64,000 bases of DNA, taken from Sphingobacterium sp. SGR-19. Lineage in GTDB: Bacteria > Bacteroidota > Bacteroidia > Sphingobacteriales > Sphingobacteriaceae. Positions 36,429 through 45,219 of the stretch are shown here, in pieces. The stretch spans positions 248,001-312,000 of the forward strand of contig NZ_JAAKGS010000004.1 in assembly GCF_011043555.1 (NCBI RefSeq), given 5' to 3'. Every line of letters starts with the position of its first letter. Positions within the stretch are counted from its first letter, which is position 1. The position numbers and the translations under genes were made by a program. The notes beneath the pieces were generated by a model. That model was not told the DNA's origin. It was given only the letters and a program-made list of their open reading frames with translations, and made no database searches.

Positions 36429-38729
36429 ATGAAGACGAACCGAATGTGGTTACTAGCATTTTTTTCTATTGTCTTATTTTCTAACCAGATTGCGGCCCAA
36501 CAATGGAAGGGTAAGTGGATTGGATTAGCGTCTCAAGATACAATCTTGACCAACATCTGGGCAGGTTTTCGGAAAGATTTTCACGTAGACAGTTTGCCCA
36601 AACAAGCTATAGCAAAGATTGCGGTGGATAGTAAATATTGGCTTTATATCAACGATGAACTTGTCGTATTCGAGGGCGGGTTAAAGAGAGGACCTAATCC
36701 GAATGACACCTACTACGACGAAGTGGATATCAGCAAATATCTCAAGAAAGAAAGCAATACCATAGCGATTAAGGTCTGGTACTTCGGGAAACATGGTTTT
36801 TCACACAATAGTAGTGGTAAGCTGGGACTTTTGTTTGATCTGCAAAGCGAAAAGTTTGAACTTTACAGTGACAATAGCTGGCTTGTCAAACAGTTAGTGG
36901 AATACCAGTCGGCTCCAGGAAAGGAACCTAATTTCAGGTTGCCTGAGTCCAATATTCTTTACGACGCCCGCTTGGGGGATCAGGGCTGGTATAGCAATGA
37001 GGGAAAGCTGACTTCTTTTGAACCAGCTATAGAGCATGGTGCTTTCGGATCGGTACCTTGGAATAAACTCGTTAAACGACCGATCCCATTATGGAAGGAT
37101 TTTGATCTTAAAGCATTTCGTTCCCAGGACATTCTCCGAAAGGGAGATACTATCATCTGCAAACTGCCATACAATATGCAGTTTACCCCCTATTTTGATA
37201 TCGAGGCCAATGAAGGAGACTCGATCCACATCGTTACCGACAACTATTTATATTATAATGGTTCAGCCGAAAATTTACGCGCAGCGTATGTAGCCAAAAA
37301 TGGTCGCCAGCAGTACGAAAGTCTGGGGTGGATAAATGGACATGTGATGTACTTGATCGTTCCCGAACATGTCAAGATCCATCAGCTAATGTATCGCGAA
37401 ACGGGCTACGACACGGAGTTTGCAGGATTTTTCGAATGCTCCGATCGCTTTTTCAATACGCTTTGGCAAAAAGCTGCCCGTACACTCTACATAACCATGC
37501 GTGACACCTATATGGATTGTCCCGACCGTGAACGAGCGCAATGGACGGGGGATGTGGTACTTGAAGCGCAAGAAGCTTTTTATGCGTTAAGCCCTTCTTC
37601 TCACGCGTTGGCAAGAAAGTGGCTGTATGAGCTGATTGGTTGGCAAAAAGCAGATGGTGTGCTGTTTTCTCCTGTTCCTGCTGGCAACTGGGATAAAGAA
37701 CTCCCTGATCAAGCGCTTGCGAGTATTGGTTATTATGGGATTTGGATGTATTATATGCATACAGGCGATAAGCAGGTTCTTGTGGATCTTTATCCAGCTA
37801 TCCAAAAGTACATTTCGCTCTGGGAGAAGGATAAAGATGGTTTGGTTCTATTGCGAGAAGGAGGGTGGCAATGGGGCGACTGGGGAGAGAATAAAGATAT
37901 GTTACTGCTCTATAATCTCTGGTATTATCTAGCTTTGAAGGGAAGTTGTCTGATGGCTGACGAAATTGGGTATAAGGAGGATATGCGCCGGATCGAGGCT
38001 GAAATGAAACAATTTAAACAGACCTTCAACCAGCGATTCTGGAATGGTACAGCATACCGCGATCCATCCTATAGCGGCAAGACAGATGATAGGGTGCATG
38101 CTTTGGCGGTTCTCGCTGATATTGCTGATAAGGATAAATATGATCTCATTCTAGATGTCTTTTCTAAGCAGGAGCACGCAAGTCCTTATATGGAAAAATA
38201 TGTGTTTGAAGCGATGTACAAAATGAAGCAGCCTGTTTTGGCTAATGCCCGTCATAAAAAGCGTTTTGCCGAAATGGTTAATAACCCTAATTTTACTACC
38301 CTGTTCGAAGGTTGGGGTATCGGTAAGGATGGATACGGCGGGGGTACTGTAAATCATGCTTGGAGCGGGGGAGGGCTTACCATCATGTCTAGTGAAGTTT
38401 GTGGTATTAAACCTTTAGAGCCGGGATATAAAACGTTCTCGGTGACGCCCCAGCTAGGCAATCTGTCGTTTGCCAAAGCTAAGGTTTCTTCCATCAAGGG
38501 AGAGATAGAAAGTTCTATCACGCAATCTACGGATCAAATGACGGTAACGTTGAATGTTCCTAAAGGTACAACGGCGGTTTTTGAGCTTCCTTTGAAGAAC
38601 TATACATCTATTCTTATCAACGGAGTTCCTGTGGGCAACATGCTAAAAAAAGGAAACGTTGCTGTAGGAAATTCGGACGGTCAATGGATCATTTCGGAAG
38701 GAAAATGGGAAATTAGAATAAGTATCTAA
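36429..38729 (+). CDS. Glycoside hydrolase family 78-like alpha-L-rhamnosidase (second copy)
   Basis: 766 residues with signal peptide MKTNRMWLLAFFSIVLFSNQ. The N-terminal beta domain begins WKGKWIGLASQDTILTNIWAGFRKDF; the barrel has the conserved acidic motif YMDCPDRERAQWTGDVVLEA near residues 360-379, then WQWGDWGENKDMLLLYNLWYYLAL near residues 481-505, and FEGWGIGKDGYGGGTVNHAW near residues 625-645. It lacks the extra N-terminal domain of the first GH78 (889 residues), so the two probably differ in substrate. Expected to cleave alpha-L-rhamnosyl ends in the periplasm. It ends the locus. Confidence 0.88.
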   Translation: MKTNRMWLLAFFSIVLFSNQIAAQQWKGKWIGLASQDTILTNIWAGFRKDFHVDSLPKQAIAKIAVDSKYWLYINDELVVFEGGLKRGPNPNDTYYDEVDISKYLKKESNTIAIKVWYFGKHGFSHNSSGKLGLLFDLQSEKFELYSDNSWLVKQLVEYQSAPGKEPNFRLPESNILYDARLGDQGWYSNEGKLTSFEPAIEHGAFGSVPWNKLVKRPIPLWKDFDLKAFRSQDILRKGDTIICKLPYNMQFTPYFDIEANEGDSIHIVTDNYLYYNGSAENLRAAYVAKNGRQQYESLGWINGHVMYLIVPEHVKIHQLMYRETGYDTEFAGFFECSDRFFNTLWQKAARTLYITMRDTYMDCPDRERAQWTGDVVLEAQEAFYALSPSSHALARKWLYELIGWQKADGVLFSPVPAGNWDKELPDQALASIGYYGIWMYYMHTGDKQVLVDLYPAIQKYISLWEKDKDGLVLLREGGWQWGDWGENKDMLLLYNLWYYLALKGSCLMADEIGYKEDMRRIEAEMKQFKQTFNQRFWNGTAYRDPSYSGKTDDRVHALAVLADIADKDKYDLILDVFSKQEHASPYMEKYVFEAMYKMKQPVLANARHKKRFAEMVNNPNFTTLFEGWGIGKDGYGGGTVNHAWSGGGLTIMSSEVCGIKPLEPGYKTFSVTPQLGNLSFAKAKVSSIKGEIESSITQSTDQMTVTLNVPKGTTAVFELPLKNYTSILINGVPVGNMLKKGNVAVGNSDGQWIISEGKWEIRISI

Positions 38730-38740
38730 CTCATAATCCT

Positions 38741-38748
38741 TATCTTTG
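38741..38748 (+). promoter_or_regulatory. -7 promoter element (TATCTTTG) for the M3 peptidase gene
   Basis: TATCTTTG ends 21 bp upstream of the ATG at 38770. It overlaps the TTG that would open a longer reading frame at 38746, which is a reason to prefer the ATG. Confidence 0.65.
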
Positions 38749-38769
38749 CCAAAAACTAAACAACAACGA

Positions 38770-40887
38770 ATGAATAAATTAAAGTTCTTACCATTTTGTA
38801 TAGTCGTTGCAGCAGTAGTCGTAGGCTGTCAGGAAACAGATAGCACACCAGACGAAAATAACCCGTTGTTATTGACTTATGACACACCGTTTCAAGTACC
38901 ACCATTTGACAAAATTAAGGATGAGCACTTTCGTCCCGCATTCAAAGCTGCTTTAGAACAGCACAATCAAGAAATCGACGTTGTCGTAAACAATTCGGAG
39001 GATCCTACTTTTGAAAATACTATCGTAGCGTTGGAGAATGCCGGGAGTACATTAGGAGATATCTCGCGTGTATTCTTTAACCTTAATTCAGCGAATACAA
39101 ATGATTCCATTCAAGCGATAGCTAAAGATATGGCGCCTGTACTTTCGGCACACGGCGATGAAATTTCCTTGAATGCGAAGTTGTTTGCACGTGTAAAAAC
39201 AGTATACGATCATCGTGCTTCTTTAACGTTGGATGCAGAAGACGCCAAATTATTGGAAGAAACTTATAAAGGGTTTGTCCGCGCGGGTGCTAATCTTTCC
39301 GAAAGTGATAAAGAGAAGTTGAAAAAGATCAACTCTGAATTATCCGTGCTTACGAATGATTTCGGACAAAATCTGTTGGCGGAGACTAATGCCTATGAAT
39401 TGGTTGTGGATAATGAAGAAGATTTAGCTGGACTCCCTGCCGCGCTAAAACAAGCCGCTGCTGACGCGGCAACAGCAAAAGATAAAGAAGGTAAATGGCT
39501 CTTCACACTTCAGAATCCTTCTGTGATGCCTTTCTTGCAGTATGCCGATAACCGAGAGCTGCGTAAAGATATTTGGAATGCCTACCAAATGCGAGGCAAC
39601 AACGGCAATGATAATGATAACAAAGAAATCCTGCTTAAAACAGCGAACCTTCGTTTAGAGAAGGCAAAATTATTGGGCTACGATTCACATGCCGCATATG
39701 TGTTGGAAGAAGCTATGGCAGAAAATCCAACGAATGTATATGCGCTACTGAATAAAATATGGACACCGGCGTTAGCAAAAGCAAAAGTGGAAGCGGCCGA
39801 CATTCAAAAAGAGATCGAAGCCGCTGGCGGAGATTTTCAGGTAGCGCCGTATGACTGGAGATATTACCAGGAGAAAATCCGTAAAGCAAAGTATGCCTTG
39901 AATGAAGAAGAAATCAAACCCTATTTTAGTTTGGCGTCAGTACGGCAAGGAGCGTTTGATACGGCCAATAAATTATTTGGTTTGAGTTTCGTCGCATTGA
40001 GCAATGTACCAACTTATCACGAAGAGGTGGAAGTGTATGAAGTAAAAGATAGCGATGGCAAACATTTAGGGTTGCTTTATGCTGATTTCTTCCCGAGAGA
40101 ATCGAAAAGAGGGGGGGCGTGGATGACGTCTTACCGTTCACAAAGCACAAAAGATGGGGAGCGTGTTGCTCCTGTTATATCTATCGTGTGCAACTTTACA
40201 AAACCCGTGGGAGATGAGCCCGCACTATTAACATTTGATGAAGCGACTACGCTGTTTCATGAATTTGGACATGCGTTACATGGTCTGTTATCGAATGTAA
40301 AATACCGCAGTTTGGCCGGTACATCTGTATCGCGCGATTTTGTCGAGTTACCATCGCAGGTTATGGAAAATTGGGCAGCTGATCCGGCGGTATTGAAAAC
40401 GTATGCCAAACATTATCAAACAGGCGAAGCTATTCCAGATTCGCTGATTGAAAAAATGGAACAGGCAGGAACGTTCGACCAAGGATTTGCAACCGTGGAG
40501 TACGTTGCAGCTTCTTTGTTGGATTTGGATTATCATGCGACAACGAAACCTATTGAGGGTGATGTAGATGCATTTGAGGCGGACGGTATGCAAAAAATCG
40601 GATTAATTGATGCTATTATTCCGCGTTATAGAAGCACTTATTTTCAACATATTTTCTCTGGCGGATATTCTGCAGGTTACTATGCGTATATCTGGGCAGA
40701 AGTATTGGATTCCGATGCTTTTGCAGCGTTTAAGGAAAATGGTCTTTTTGATCAAGCTACAGCGACTTCTTTCCGTGAGAATATCTTAGAAAAAGGTGGT
40801 ACCGGTAACCCAGCCGAAATGTACAGGCAGTTTAGAGGTAAAGACCCAGATCCGGTTCACTTGATGAAAAAACGTGGATTGAACTAG
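38770..40887 (+). CDS. M3-family zinc metallopeptidase, peptidyl-dipeptidase-like lipoprotein
   Basis: 705 residues from the ATG at 38770. The N-terminus is a lipoprotein signal, KLKFLPFCIVVAAVVVGC. The zinc motif TTLFHEFGHALHGLLS (HEFGH near residues 497-501) and the following SVSRDFVELPSQVMENW with the third ligand Glu are those of M3 thimet/Dcp peptidases. The helical N-terminal part starts FDKIKDEHFRPAFKAALEQH, as in peptidyl-dipeptidase Dcp. It would cut C-terminal dipeptides in the periplasm. Many Bacteroidota carry such lipidated Dcp proteins. It stands alone, with terminator at 40933-40960. Confidence 0.93.
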   Translation: MNKLKFLPFCIVVAAVVVGCQETDSTPDENNPLLLTYDTPFQVPPFDKIKDEHFRPAFKAALEQHNQEIDVVVNNSEDPTFENTIVALENAGSTLGDISRVFFNLNSANTNDSIQAIAKDMAPVLSAHGDEISLNAKLFARVKTVYDHRASLTLDAEDAKLLEETYKGFVRAGANLSESDKEKLKKINSELSVLTNDFGQNLLAETNAYELVVDNEEDLAGLPAALKQAAADAATAKDKEGKWLFTLQNPSVMPFLQYADNRELRKDIWNAYQMRGNNGNDNDNKEILLKTANLRLEKAKLLGYDSHAAYVLEEAMAENPTNVYALLNKIWTPALAKAKVEAADIQKEIEAAGGDFQVAPYDWRYYQEKIRKAKYALNEEEIKPYFSLASVRQGAFDTANKLFGLSFVALSNVPTYHEEVEVYEVKDSDGKHLGLLYADFFPRESKRGGAWMTSYRSQSTKDGERVAPVISIVCNFTKPVGDEPALLTFDEATTLFHEFGHALHGLLSNVKYRSLAGTSVSRDFVELPSQVMENWAADPAVLKTYAKHYQTGEAIPDSLIEKMEQAGTFDQGFATVEYVAASLLDLDYHATTKPIEGDVDAFEADGMQKIGLIDAIIPRYRSTYFQHIFSGGYSAGYYAYIWAEVLDSDAFAAFKENGLFDQATATSFRENILEKGGTGNPAEMYRQFRGKDPDPVHLMKKRGLN

Positions 40888-40932
40888 TTGACGTATATAT
40901 CCATCTAGTTTATAAAAAAATATAGTTTCTTC

Positions 40933-40960
40933 GAGCCGCTACCGAATTGGGTGGCGGCTC
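40933..40960 (+). terminator. Rho-independent terminator after the M3 peptidase gene
   Basis: GAGCCGC (40933-40939) pairs with GCGGCTC (40954-40960); four more pairs extend the stem inward to a 6 nt loop. A short T-rich run (TTTGTC) follows. The arm lies 46 bp after the stop codon. Confidence 0.75.
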
Positions 40961-41057
40961 TTTGTCATTAGCGGGTACGGATGCCGCGCATAATAGTTTT
41001 GTTAGTTTGTTGACTATTTGCTTATATTAGTCAGATGGTAGGTATACTGTATTTATT

Positions 41058-41065
41058 TACCTTTG
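41058..41065 (+). promoter_or_regulatory. -7 promoter element (TACCTTTG) for the barrel gene
   Basis: TACCTTTG ends 12 bp before the ATG at 41078, giving a leader of about 9 nt, or about 20 nt to the next ATG at 41090. Confidence 0.6.
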
Positions 41066-41077
41066 TAATGAACGCAC

Positions 41078-41707
41078 ATGTATTTAAAGATGAGAACTGA
41101 TACTGCACCGATAAAGACAATGTTTGGACCTTTTTCTTACATATTCCGTGGTATACTGATTACGTTTCTGTATTTAGCGGTTGTCTATCAGGGATTTTCG
41201 CAGGTAGGTCTTGGCATTAAACTGGGCGGTAATTTATCTGGCGCTGAAGCACCTTCTTTTCGTTCCTCGAAACGTCTAGGCTTTCAGGTGGGGGCGGTAG
41301 TAAGCTATCATTTTCGTCCCAATATGGCCATTCAAACGGAACCGACATTCAACCTAACCCGCGTGCGGGCGAACTCAGAAACCGTCTATGAAACCAAAGG
41401 TATTGGTAAGGGAAACAAAGCACTTCGTTTCTTTGATTTGCCGGTATTGTATAGGTTGGATATTACACCTCGGTTCGCGTTACTGGGAGGTGTCGAGCTC
41501 AACTCGCTTTTAAATGAAGACAAGTACCGTCTGAACAATGGTGACCAGGCTTTTAAAGACGGAACTCGGCTGGGGTATACTGTCGGGTTGGAACTGGGTA
41601 AATTCTATTTCCGCTATCGCGGATTTGAACGGTCAACCAATGTGCACCGTAGTTGGACCACTGCGATTCAGCAATATCAAGTCGGTTTGAGATGGAATAT
41701 TTTCTGA
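41078..41707 (+). CDS. Small outer-membrane beta-barrel protein (PorT-like)
   Basis: 209 residues; the start could be 41078 or the in-frame ATG at 41090. A membrane or signal segment GILITFLYLAVVYQGFSQ precedes GLGIKLGGNLSGAEAP, which is the usual opening of PorT-like barrels (PF13568). Alternating hydrophobic strands follow: LGFQVGAVVSYHFRPNMAIQTEPTF, ALLGGVELNSLLNE, LGYTVGLELGKFYFRYRGFE, and the protein ends in an aromatic residue (YQVGLRWNIF), as outer-membrane barrels do. Function unknown beyond outer-membrane localisation. Its stop is 1 bp from the end of the convergent ABC gene. Confidence 0.8.
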   Translation: MYLKMRTDTAPIKTMFGPFSYIFRGILITFLYLAVVYQGFSQVGLGIKLGGNLSGAEAPSFRSSKRLGFQVGAVVSYHFRPNMAIQTEPTFNLTRVRANSETVYETKGIGKGNKALRFFDLPVLYRLDITPRFALLGGVELNSLLNEDKYRLNNGDQAFKDGTRLGYTVGLELGKFYFRYRGFERSTNVHRSWTTAIQQYQVGLRWNIF

Positions 41708-43474
41708 TTATATTCCTAAAGAATTAAACTGCAAGTCATACAGTTTTTTGTAATAGCCGTCCTCGATAGCGAGGAGCTGTCTGTGCGTACCTATTTCCTT
41801 GATTTCTCCTTTATCGAATACGATAATTTTATCTGCTTTTTGAATCGTAGATAGGCGGTGTGCAATAACGATAGCCGTTCTGCCTACCATCATATTTTCG
41901 ATAGCCGTTTGAATGAGTAATTCGGTTTCTGTATCGATAGACGATGTTGCTTCGTCCAATATCAAAATGGCGGGGTCATGTACCAATGCTCGGATAAAGG
42001 AAATTAATTGCGCTTGACCAGACGACAGTGTTGCCCCCCGTTCCTGTACCTGATAATCGAACCCGCCCGGCAGGCGCATGATGAATTCGTACGCTCCAAC
42101 TTTTTTGGCAGCTTCTATAACTTCTTCCTCGGTAATGTCAGTGTTATAAAGGGTAATATTATTGAAAATGGTGTCGGAAAATAGGAATACATCTTGTAAT
42201 ACGGTGGCTATATGTTGCCGGAGAGAGCTAAGTTTATATTGTCGTATATCTTTACCATCCAATAAAATACGACCTTGTTGTATTTCATAAAAACGACTAA
42301 GTATATTGATAGTAGATGATTTTCCCGCTCCTGTGGCACCTACTAGAGCTAGTGTTTCTCCGGGCTGGACGTGAAAGCTGACGTCTTTCAATACCCACCT
42401 TTCTTCGTTATAAGCAAACCACACATGCTCAAATTCGATTTCCCCTACCATGCTATCCGGTGAGAGCCTTCCGTTGTCCGGCGTAAATTCTTTCGTGTCC
42501 AACACGTCAAATACACGCTCTGCGGAAACCATTCCCATTTGTAGGGTGTTAAATTTATCTATTAACTCGCGAATGGGGCGGAAGATCATGTTGATATACA
42601 TTAAAAACGCGACCACCACCCCTGGAGAGATAGCGTTGGCAAGAATCTGTTTCGATCCATACCACACCAAAAGACCGATAGCAATGGCGAGGATAATTTC
42701 CAGAACGGGAAAAAAGATAGAGAAATACCAATTTGCACGGATATGTGCATCCCGATGTTTGCTATTGGCTTTCTTAAACTTCTCCATCTCCTGTTTCTCT
42801 CGTGCGAAATACTGAATAATAGCCATGCCGCTGATATGCTCCTGTAGGAAAGTATTGAGATTGGACACCCAAGTACGTACATCTACGAAAGCTGATTTCA
42901 TTGATTCCTTAAATATATAGGTAGCCCATATTAAGACGGGCATAGGAATCAGCACGATAAGGGTCAATTGCCAATCCGTATAAAACATAACCCCGAAGAT
43001 GACGAAAAGCTGCAGCAAGTCACCAATGATTTGGATCAGTCCTTGGGAAAAGATATTGGATATCGTCTCTAAATCGGAAATCGTACGTGTAATCAGTTTA
43101 CCAATAGCCGTGTTATCAAAATATTTTAACCGTAGATTGATGATGTGGTTAAATACTTGTATTCGAATATCACGTATAACGTGCTGTCCAAGCACGTTCG
43201 TTGTCAATGTATGGTAGTATCGGATGATCGTCTGTATGATGAGCAGTGCTATCATGGCAATGAGCATCCAGGTAAGCCCGGAAGCATCAGCCTTTAGGAT
43301 ATATTTGTCCAGCGTGTACTCCACGAGCATGGGAAGCGCAGGGGCTACCGCAGCCAATAGAATGGTTAATATGACGGAAGCCCAAAATATACCTTTGTAG
43401 GGCTCCATATAGCGAGCCATTCTCCGAAGGAGCTTGGAGTCGTAGGTTTTACCTGTTATTTTTTGTTCGCTCAA
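41708..43474 (-). CDS. ABC-type exporter, fused membrane and ATPase domains (MsbA-like)
   Basis: 588 residues. The N-terminal part has six membrane segments (for example GIFWASVILTILLAAVAPALPML and GLTWMLIAMIALLIIQTIIRYY). The ATPase domain has Walker A GATGAGKSSTINIL near residue 380, Q-loop ATVLQDVFLFSDTI, signature LSSGQAQLISFIRALV (Ser in place of the second Gly of LSGGQ) and Walker B AILILDEATSSIDTETE. Likely exports lipid or a small hydrophobic molecule across the inner membrane. It overlaps the truA stop by 4 bp on the same strand, so the two are translated from one message. Confidence 0.92.
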   Translation of the reverse strand: MSEQKITGKTYDSKLLRRMARYMEPYKGIFWASVILTILLAAVAPALPMLVEYTLDKYILKADASGLTWMLIAMIALLIIQTIIRYYHTLTTNVLGQHVIRDIRIQVFNHIINLRLKYFDNTAIGKLITRTISDLETISNIFSQGLIQIIGDLLQLFVIFGVMFYTDWQLTLIVLIPMPVLIWATYIFKESMKSAFVDVRTWVSNLNTFLQEHISGMAIIQYFAREKQEMEKFKKANSKHRDAHIRANWYFSIFFPVLEIILAIAIGLLVWYGSKQILANAISPGVVVAFLMYINMIFRPIRELIDKFNTLQMGMVSAERVFDVLDTKEFTPDNGRLSPDSMVGEIEFEHVWFAYNEERWVLKDVSFHVQPGETLALVGATGAGKSSTINILSRFYEIQQGRILLDGKDIRQYKLSSLRQHIATVLQDVFLFSDTIFNNITLYNTDITEEEVIEAAKKVGAYEFIMRLPGGFDYQVQERGATLSSGQAQLISFIRALVHDPAILILDEATSSIDTETELLIQTAIENMMVGRTAIVIAHRLSTIQKADKIIVFDKGEIKEIGTHRQLLAIEDGYYKKLYDLQFNSLGI

Positions 43475-44241
43475 AATGTTGTGTCAATATAAGGATAAAC
43501 AACTTTTGTTAAATATAAACCGTGTGCTGGTACAGAGGTGCCAGCCATTGCCCGGTCTTTGCTGTCAATGATATCCAGTATAGATTCTGGTGCTTTCGTC
43601 TTCAGACCGATATCCAATAAGGTGCCCACAATCGCCCGAACCATGTTCCGTAAAAATCGATTTGCGGAGATATGAAAAACAAGGCCCTCATCCGTTTCTT
43701 GCCAATATGCCCTTGTTACGGAGCATAGATTGGTGTACACTTGCGTATGGCTTTTCGAGAAACATCCAAAATCCTGTGTGCCAATCAGAAACTGAGCGGC
43801 TTCGTTCATCAGGGCTACATCAGGAGCGTCTCGTAATTGCCAGGATTTGTTTAATAAAAAGGGGTTTTTGCGAAAATGGACGTGATATTCGTAAGCTCTT
43901 TCCGTTGCATCGAACCGGGCATGTGCATCTTGGTCTACGGGAAGGATGCGGTATACTGCGATATCGTGAGGAAGCAGCGCATTTAGCGAATGCAGAAAAC
44001 GACTTTCATGTGGTATCCTGTCTGTTGGTGCATCTAAATGAACAAACAATTGTTTCGCGTGCACCCCAGTGTCTGTCCTGCCCGCGCCGATGGTTTCTAT
44101 CGCACAGCGCAAGATTTTATGAAGAGCTTCGTTCAGTTTTTGCTGTACCGAAAGCGCATTGTCCTGCACTTGCCAGCCATGATAAGCCGTGCCGTCATAC
44201 GCAATTTCCAGAAAAAAACGTTGTAATGTATCTTCCACCAT
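43471..44241 (-). CDS. truA: tRNA pseudouridine(38-40) synthase
   Basis: 256 residues. The N-terminus RFFLEIAYDGTAYHGWQVQ and the catalytic segment IGAGRTDTGVHAKQLFVHL near residues 51-69, with the active-site Asp in RTDTGVHA, identify TruA. Further motifs are RRFDATERAYEYHV-like (ARFDATERAYEYHVHF) and FSANRFLRNMVRAIVGTL-like (HISANRFLRNMVRAIVGTL). It converts U38-40 of tRNA to pseudouridine. Its start lies 22 bp from the hairpin end of repeat copy 2, so its promoter must be very close or lie inside the element. Downstream gene overlap is 4 bp. Confidence 0.95.
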   Translation of the reverse strand: MVEDTLQRFFLEIAYDGTAYHGWQVQDNALSVQQKLNEALHKILRCAIETIGAGRTDTGVHAKQLFVHLDAPTDRIPHESRFLHSLNALLPHDIAVYRILPVDQDAHARFDATERAYEYHVHFRKNPFLLNKSWQLRDAPDVALMNEAAQFLIGTQDFGCFSKSHTQVYTNLCSVTRAYWQETDEGLVFHISANRFLRNMVRAIVGTLLDIGLKTKAPESILDIIDSKDRAMAGTSVPAHGLYLTKVVYPYIDTTF

Positions 44242-44263
44242 ACAAAGTTAATGGTTTTCTTTT

Positions 44264-44707
44264 TACTTTTTTTCCCTCAAAAAAAGTAACAAAAAAAATC
44301 GTCGCTTCGAATCTTTGAGGAAAGGGGCATTACTAAGGATGAGTTTCTACATACCTCAAACATTCGGATGCGACCTTTTATGTTAATTAGGGGATAGTAC
44401 AAATGCGTATATGACAACGGACAATACCGTCTGTGGGTACGCGGGGTTAAATCGGCCTAGTACTGTTCCGCGACCAGCTTTACGCAGGATATTCCGTTAA
44501 AAACAGAATGATATTTGGCTCGGTTTTAACACGCGTAATCGCAAAGTGATATGGATTATTTTATTCACGCAATGCACTACCCCCCCTTGGCACTAAAGGT
44601 CACATCCAGAGATTTGACGACTGTAGAAATTTATTTTTAGCACTTTCTAATATGTCAAATATCTGAAGTGACGAGTTTTTTGCTTCTTTTTTACGGGAAA
44701 AAAGAAG
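44264..44707 (+). repeat. Dispersed intergenic structured element, copy 2 (444 bp)
   Basis: It fills the 504 bp divergent gap between truA and the DUF4293 gene. Ends are A/T hairpins TACTTTTTTT (44264-44273)/44279-44288 and CTTCTTTTTT (44683-44692)/44698-44707. Two stem-loop modules point outward. Left module: lower stem GTCGC (44301-44305)/GCGAC (44370-44374), upper CGAATCTTTGAGG (44308-44320)/CCTCAAACATTCG (44354-44366). Right module: GTCAC (44599-44603)/GTGAC (44668-44672), upper AGAGATTTGAC (44608-44618)/GTCAAATATCT (44654-44664). Each has a conserved loop with the GCACT-like core. The end abuts the TATCTTTG promoter at 44715. No coding frame is conserved. Confidence 0.85.
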
Positions 44708-44714
44708 ATAAAAC

Positions 44715-44722
44715 TATCTTTG
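44715..44722 (+). promoter_or_regulatory. -7 promoter element (TATCTTTG) for the DUF4293 gene
   Basis: TATCTTTG lies 23 bp upstream of the ATG at 44746 and only 7 bp after the terminal hairpin of repeat copy 2. Confidence 0.65.
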
Positions 44723-44745
44723 TTAAACAAGAAGAAAGTTTAATT

Positions 44746-45219
44746 ATGATCCAACGTATTCAAACATTATGGCTGTTAGCAGCCGCTGTTATTTTATTAG
44801 GCCTTTTTGTTTTTCCTTTTGTAAGCTTTATTGACTTGGTAGGGCTTGGTAAGCAAATATATGTTACGGGGATATATTCTTCGAACAACAATGAATCTGT
44901 CCGCGAATCTACTTCGATCGCATTGGCAATTTATGCAGGGATTGTGACTATTATACCACTATTGATTGTTTTTCAGTACAAAAATAGAAAAAGGCAGGTG
45001 CTTTTCATTATGGTGGAAATTGTACTAGTTGTTTTGCTAGGGATATGGATGTGGAGTACAGCACATACCACCTTGGATGTCATTAGCCAAAGATTGCAAA
45101 CAGGTAATATAGGTGTCGGTTTTTTCCTTTTGCCGGTTGCTATAATTTTTCTAGGAATGGCTATCGGCGGGATCCGTAAGGATGAAAAATTGATAAAATC
45201 AGCGGACCGTTTGCGATGA
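44746..45219 (+). CDS. DUF4293 membrane protein
   Basis: 157 residues from the ATG at 44746; the longer upstream frame lies in the repeat and promoter. Four membrane segments are visible: TLWLLAAAVILLGLFVFPFV, SIALAIYAGIVTIIPLLIVF, RQVLFIMVEIVLVVLLGIWMW and GVGFFLLPVAIIFLGMAIGGI. The opening MIQRIQTLWLLAAA is the signature of the Bacteroidota DUF4293 family. Function unknown. It overlaps the next gene by 4 bp (ATGA), so the two are translationally coupled. Confidence 0.88.
   Translation: MIQRIQTLWLLAAAVILLGLFVFPFVSFIDLVGLGKQIYVTGIYSSNNNESVRESTSIALAIYAGIVTIIPLLIVFQYKNRKRQVLFIMVEIVLVVLLGIWMWSTAHTTLDVISQRLQTGNIGVGFFLLPVAIIFLGMAIGGIRKDEKLIKSADRLR

Noticed and set aside
38746..38769. Upstream TTG start for the M3 peptidase
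   Set aside because: The TTG is part of the TATCTTTG promoter, and the ATG at 38770 directly opens a good lipoprotein signal.
44242..44745. Insertion sequence remnant in the truA - DUF4293 gap
   Set aside because: No transposase fragment can be seen in any frame; the region is better explained by the non-coding structured element.
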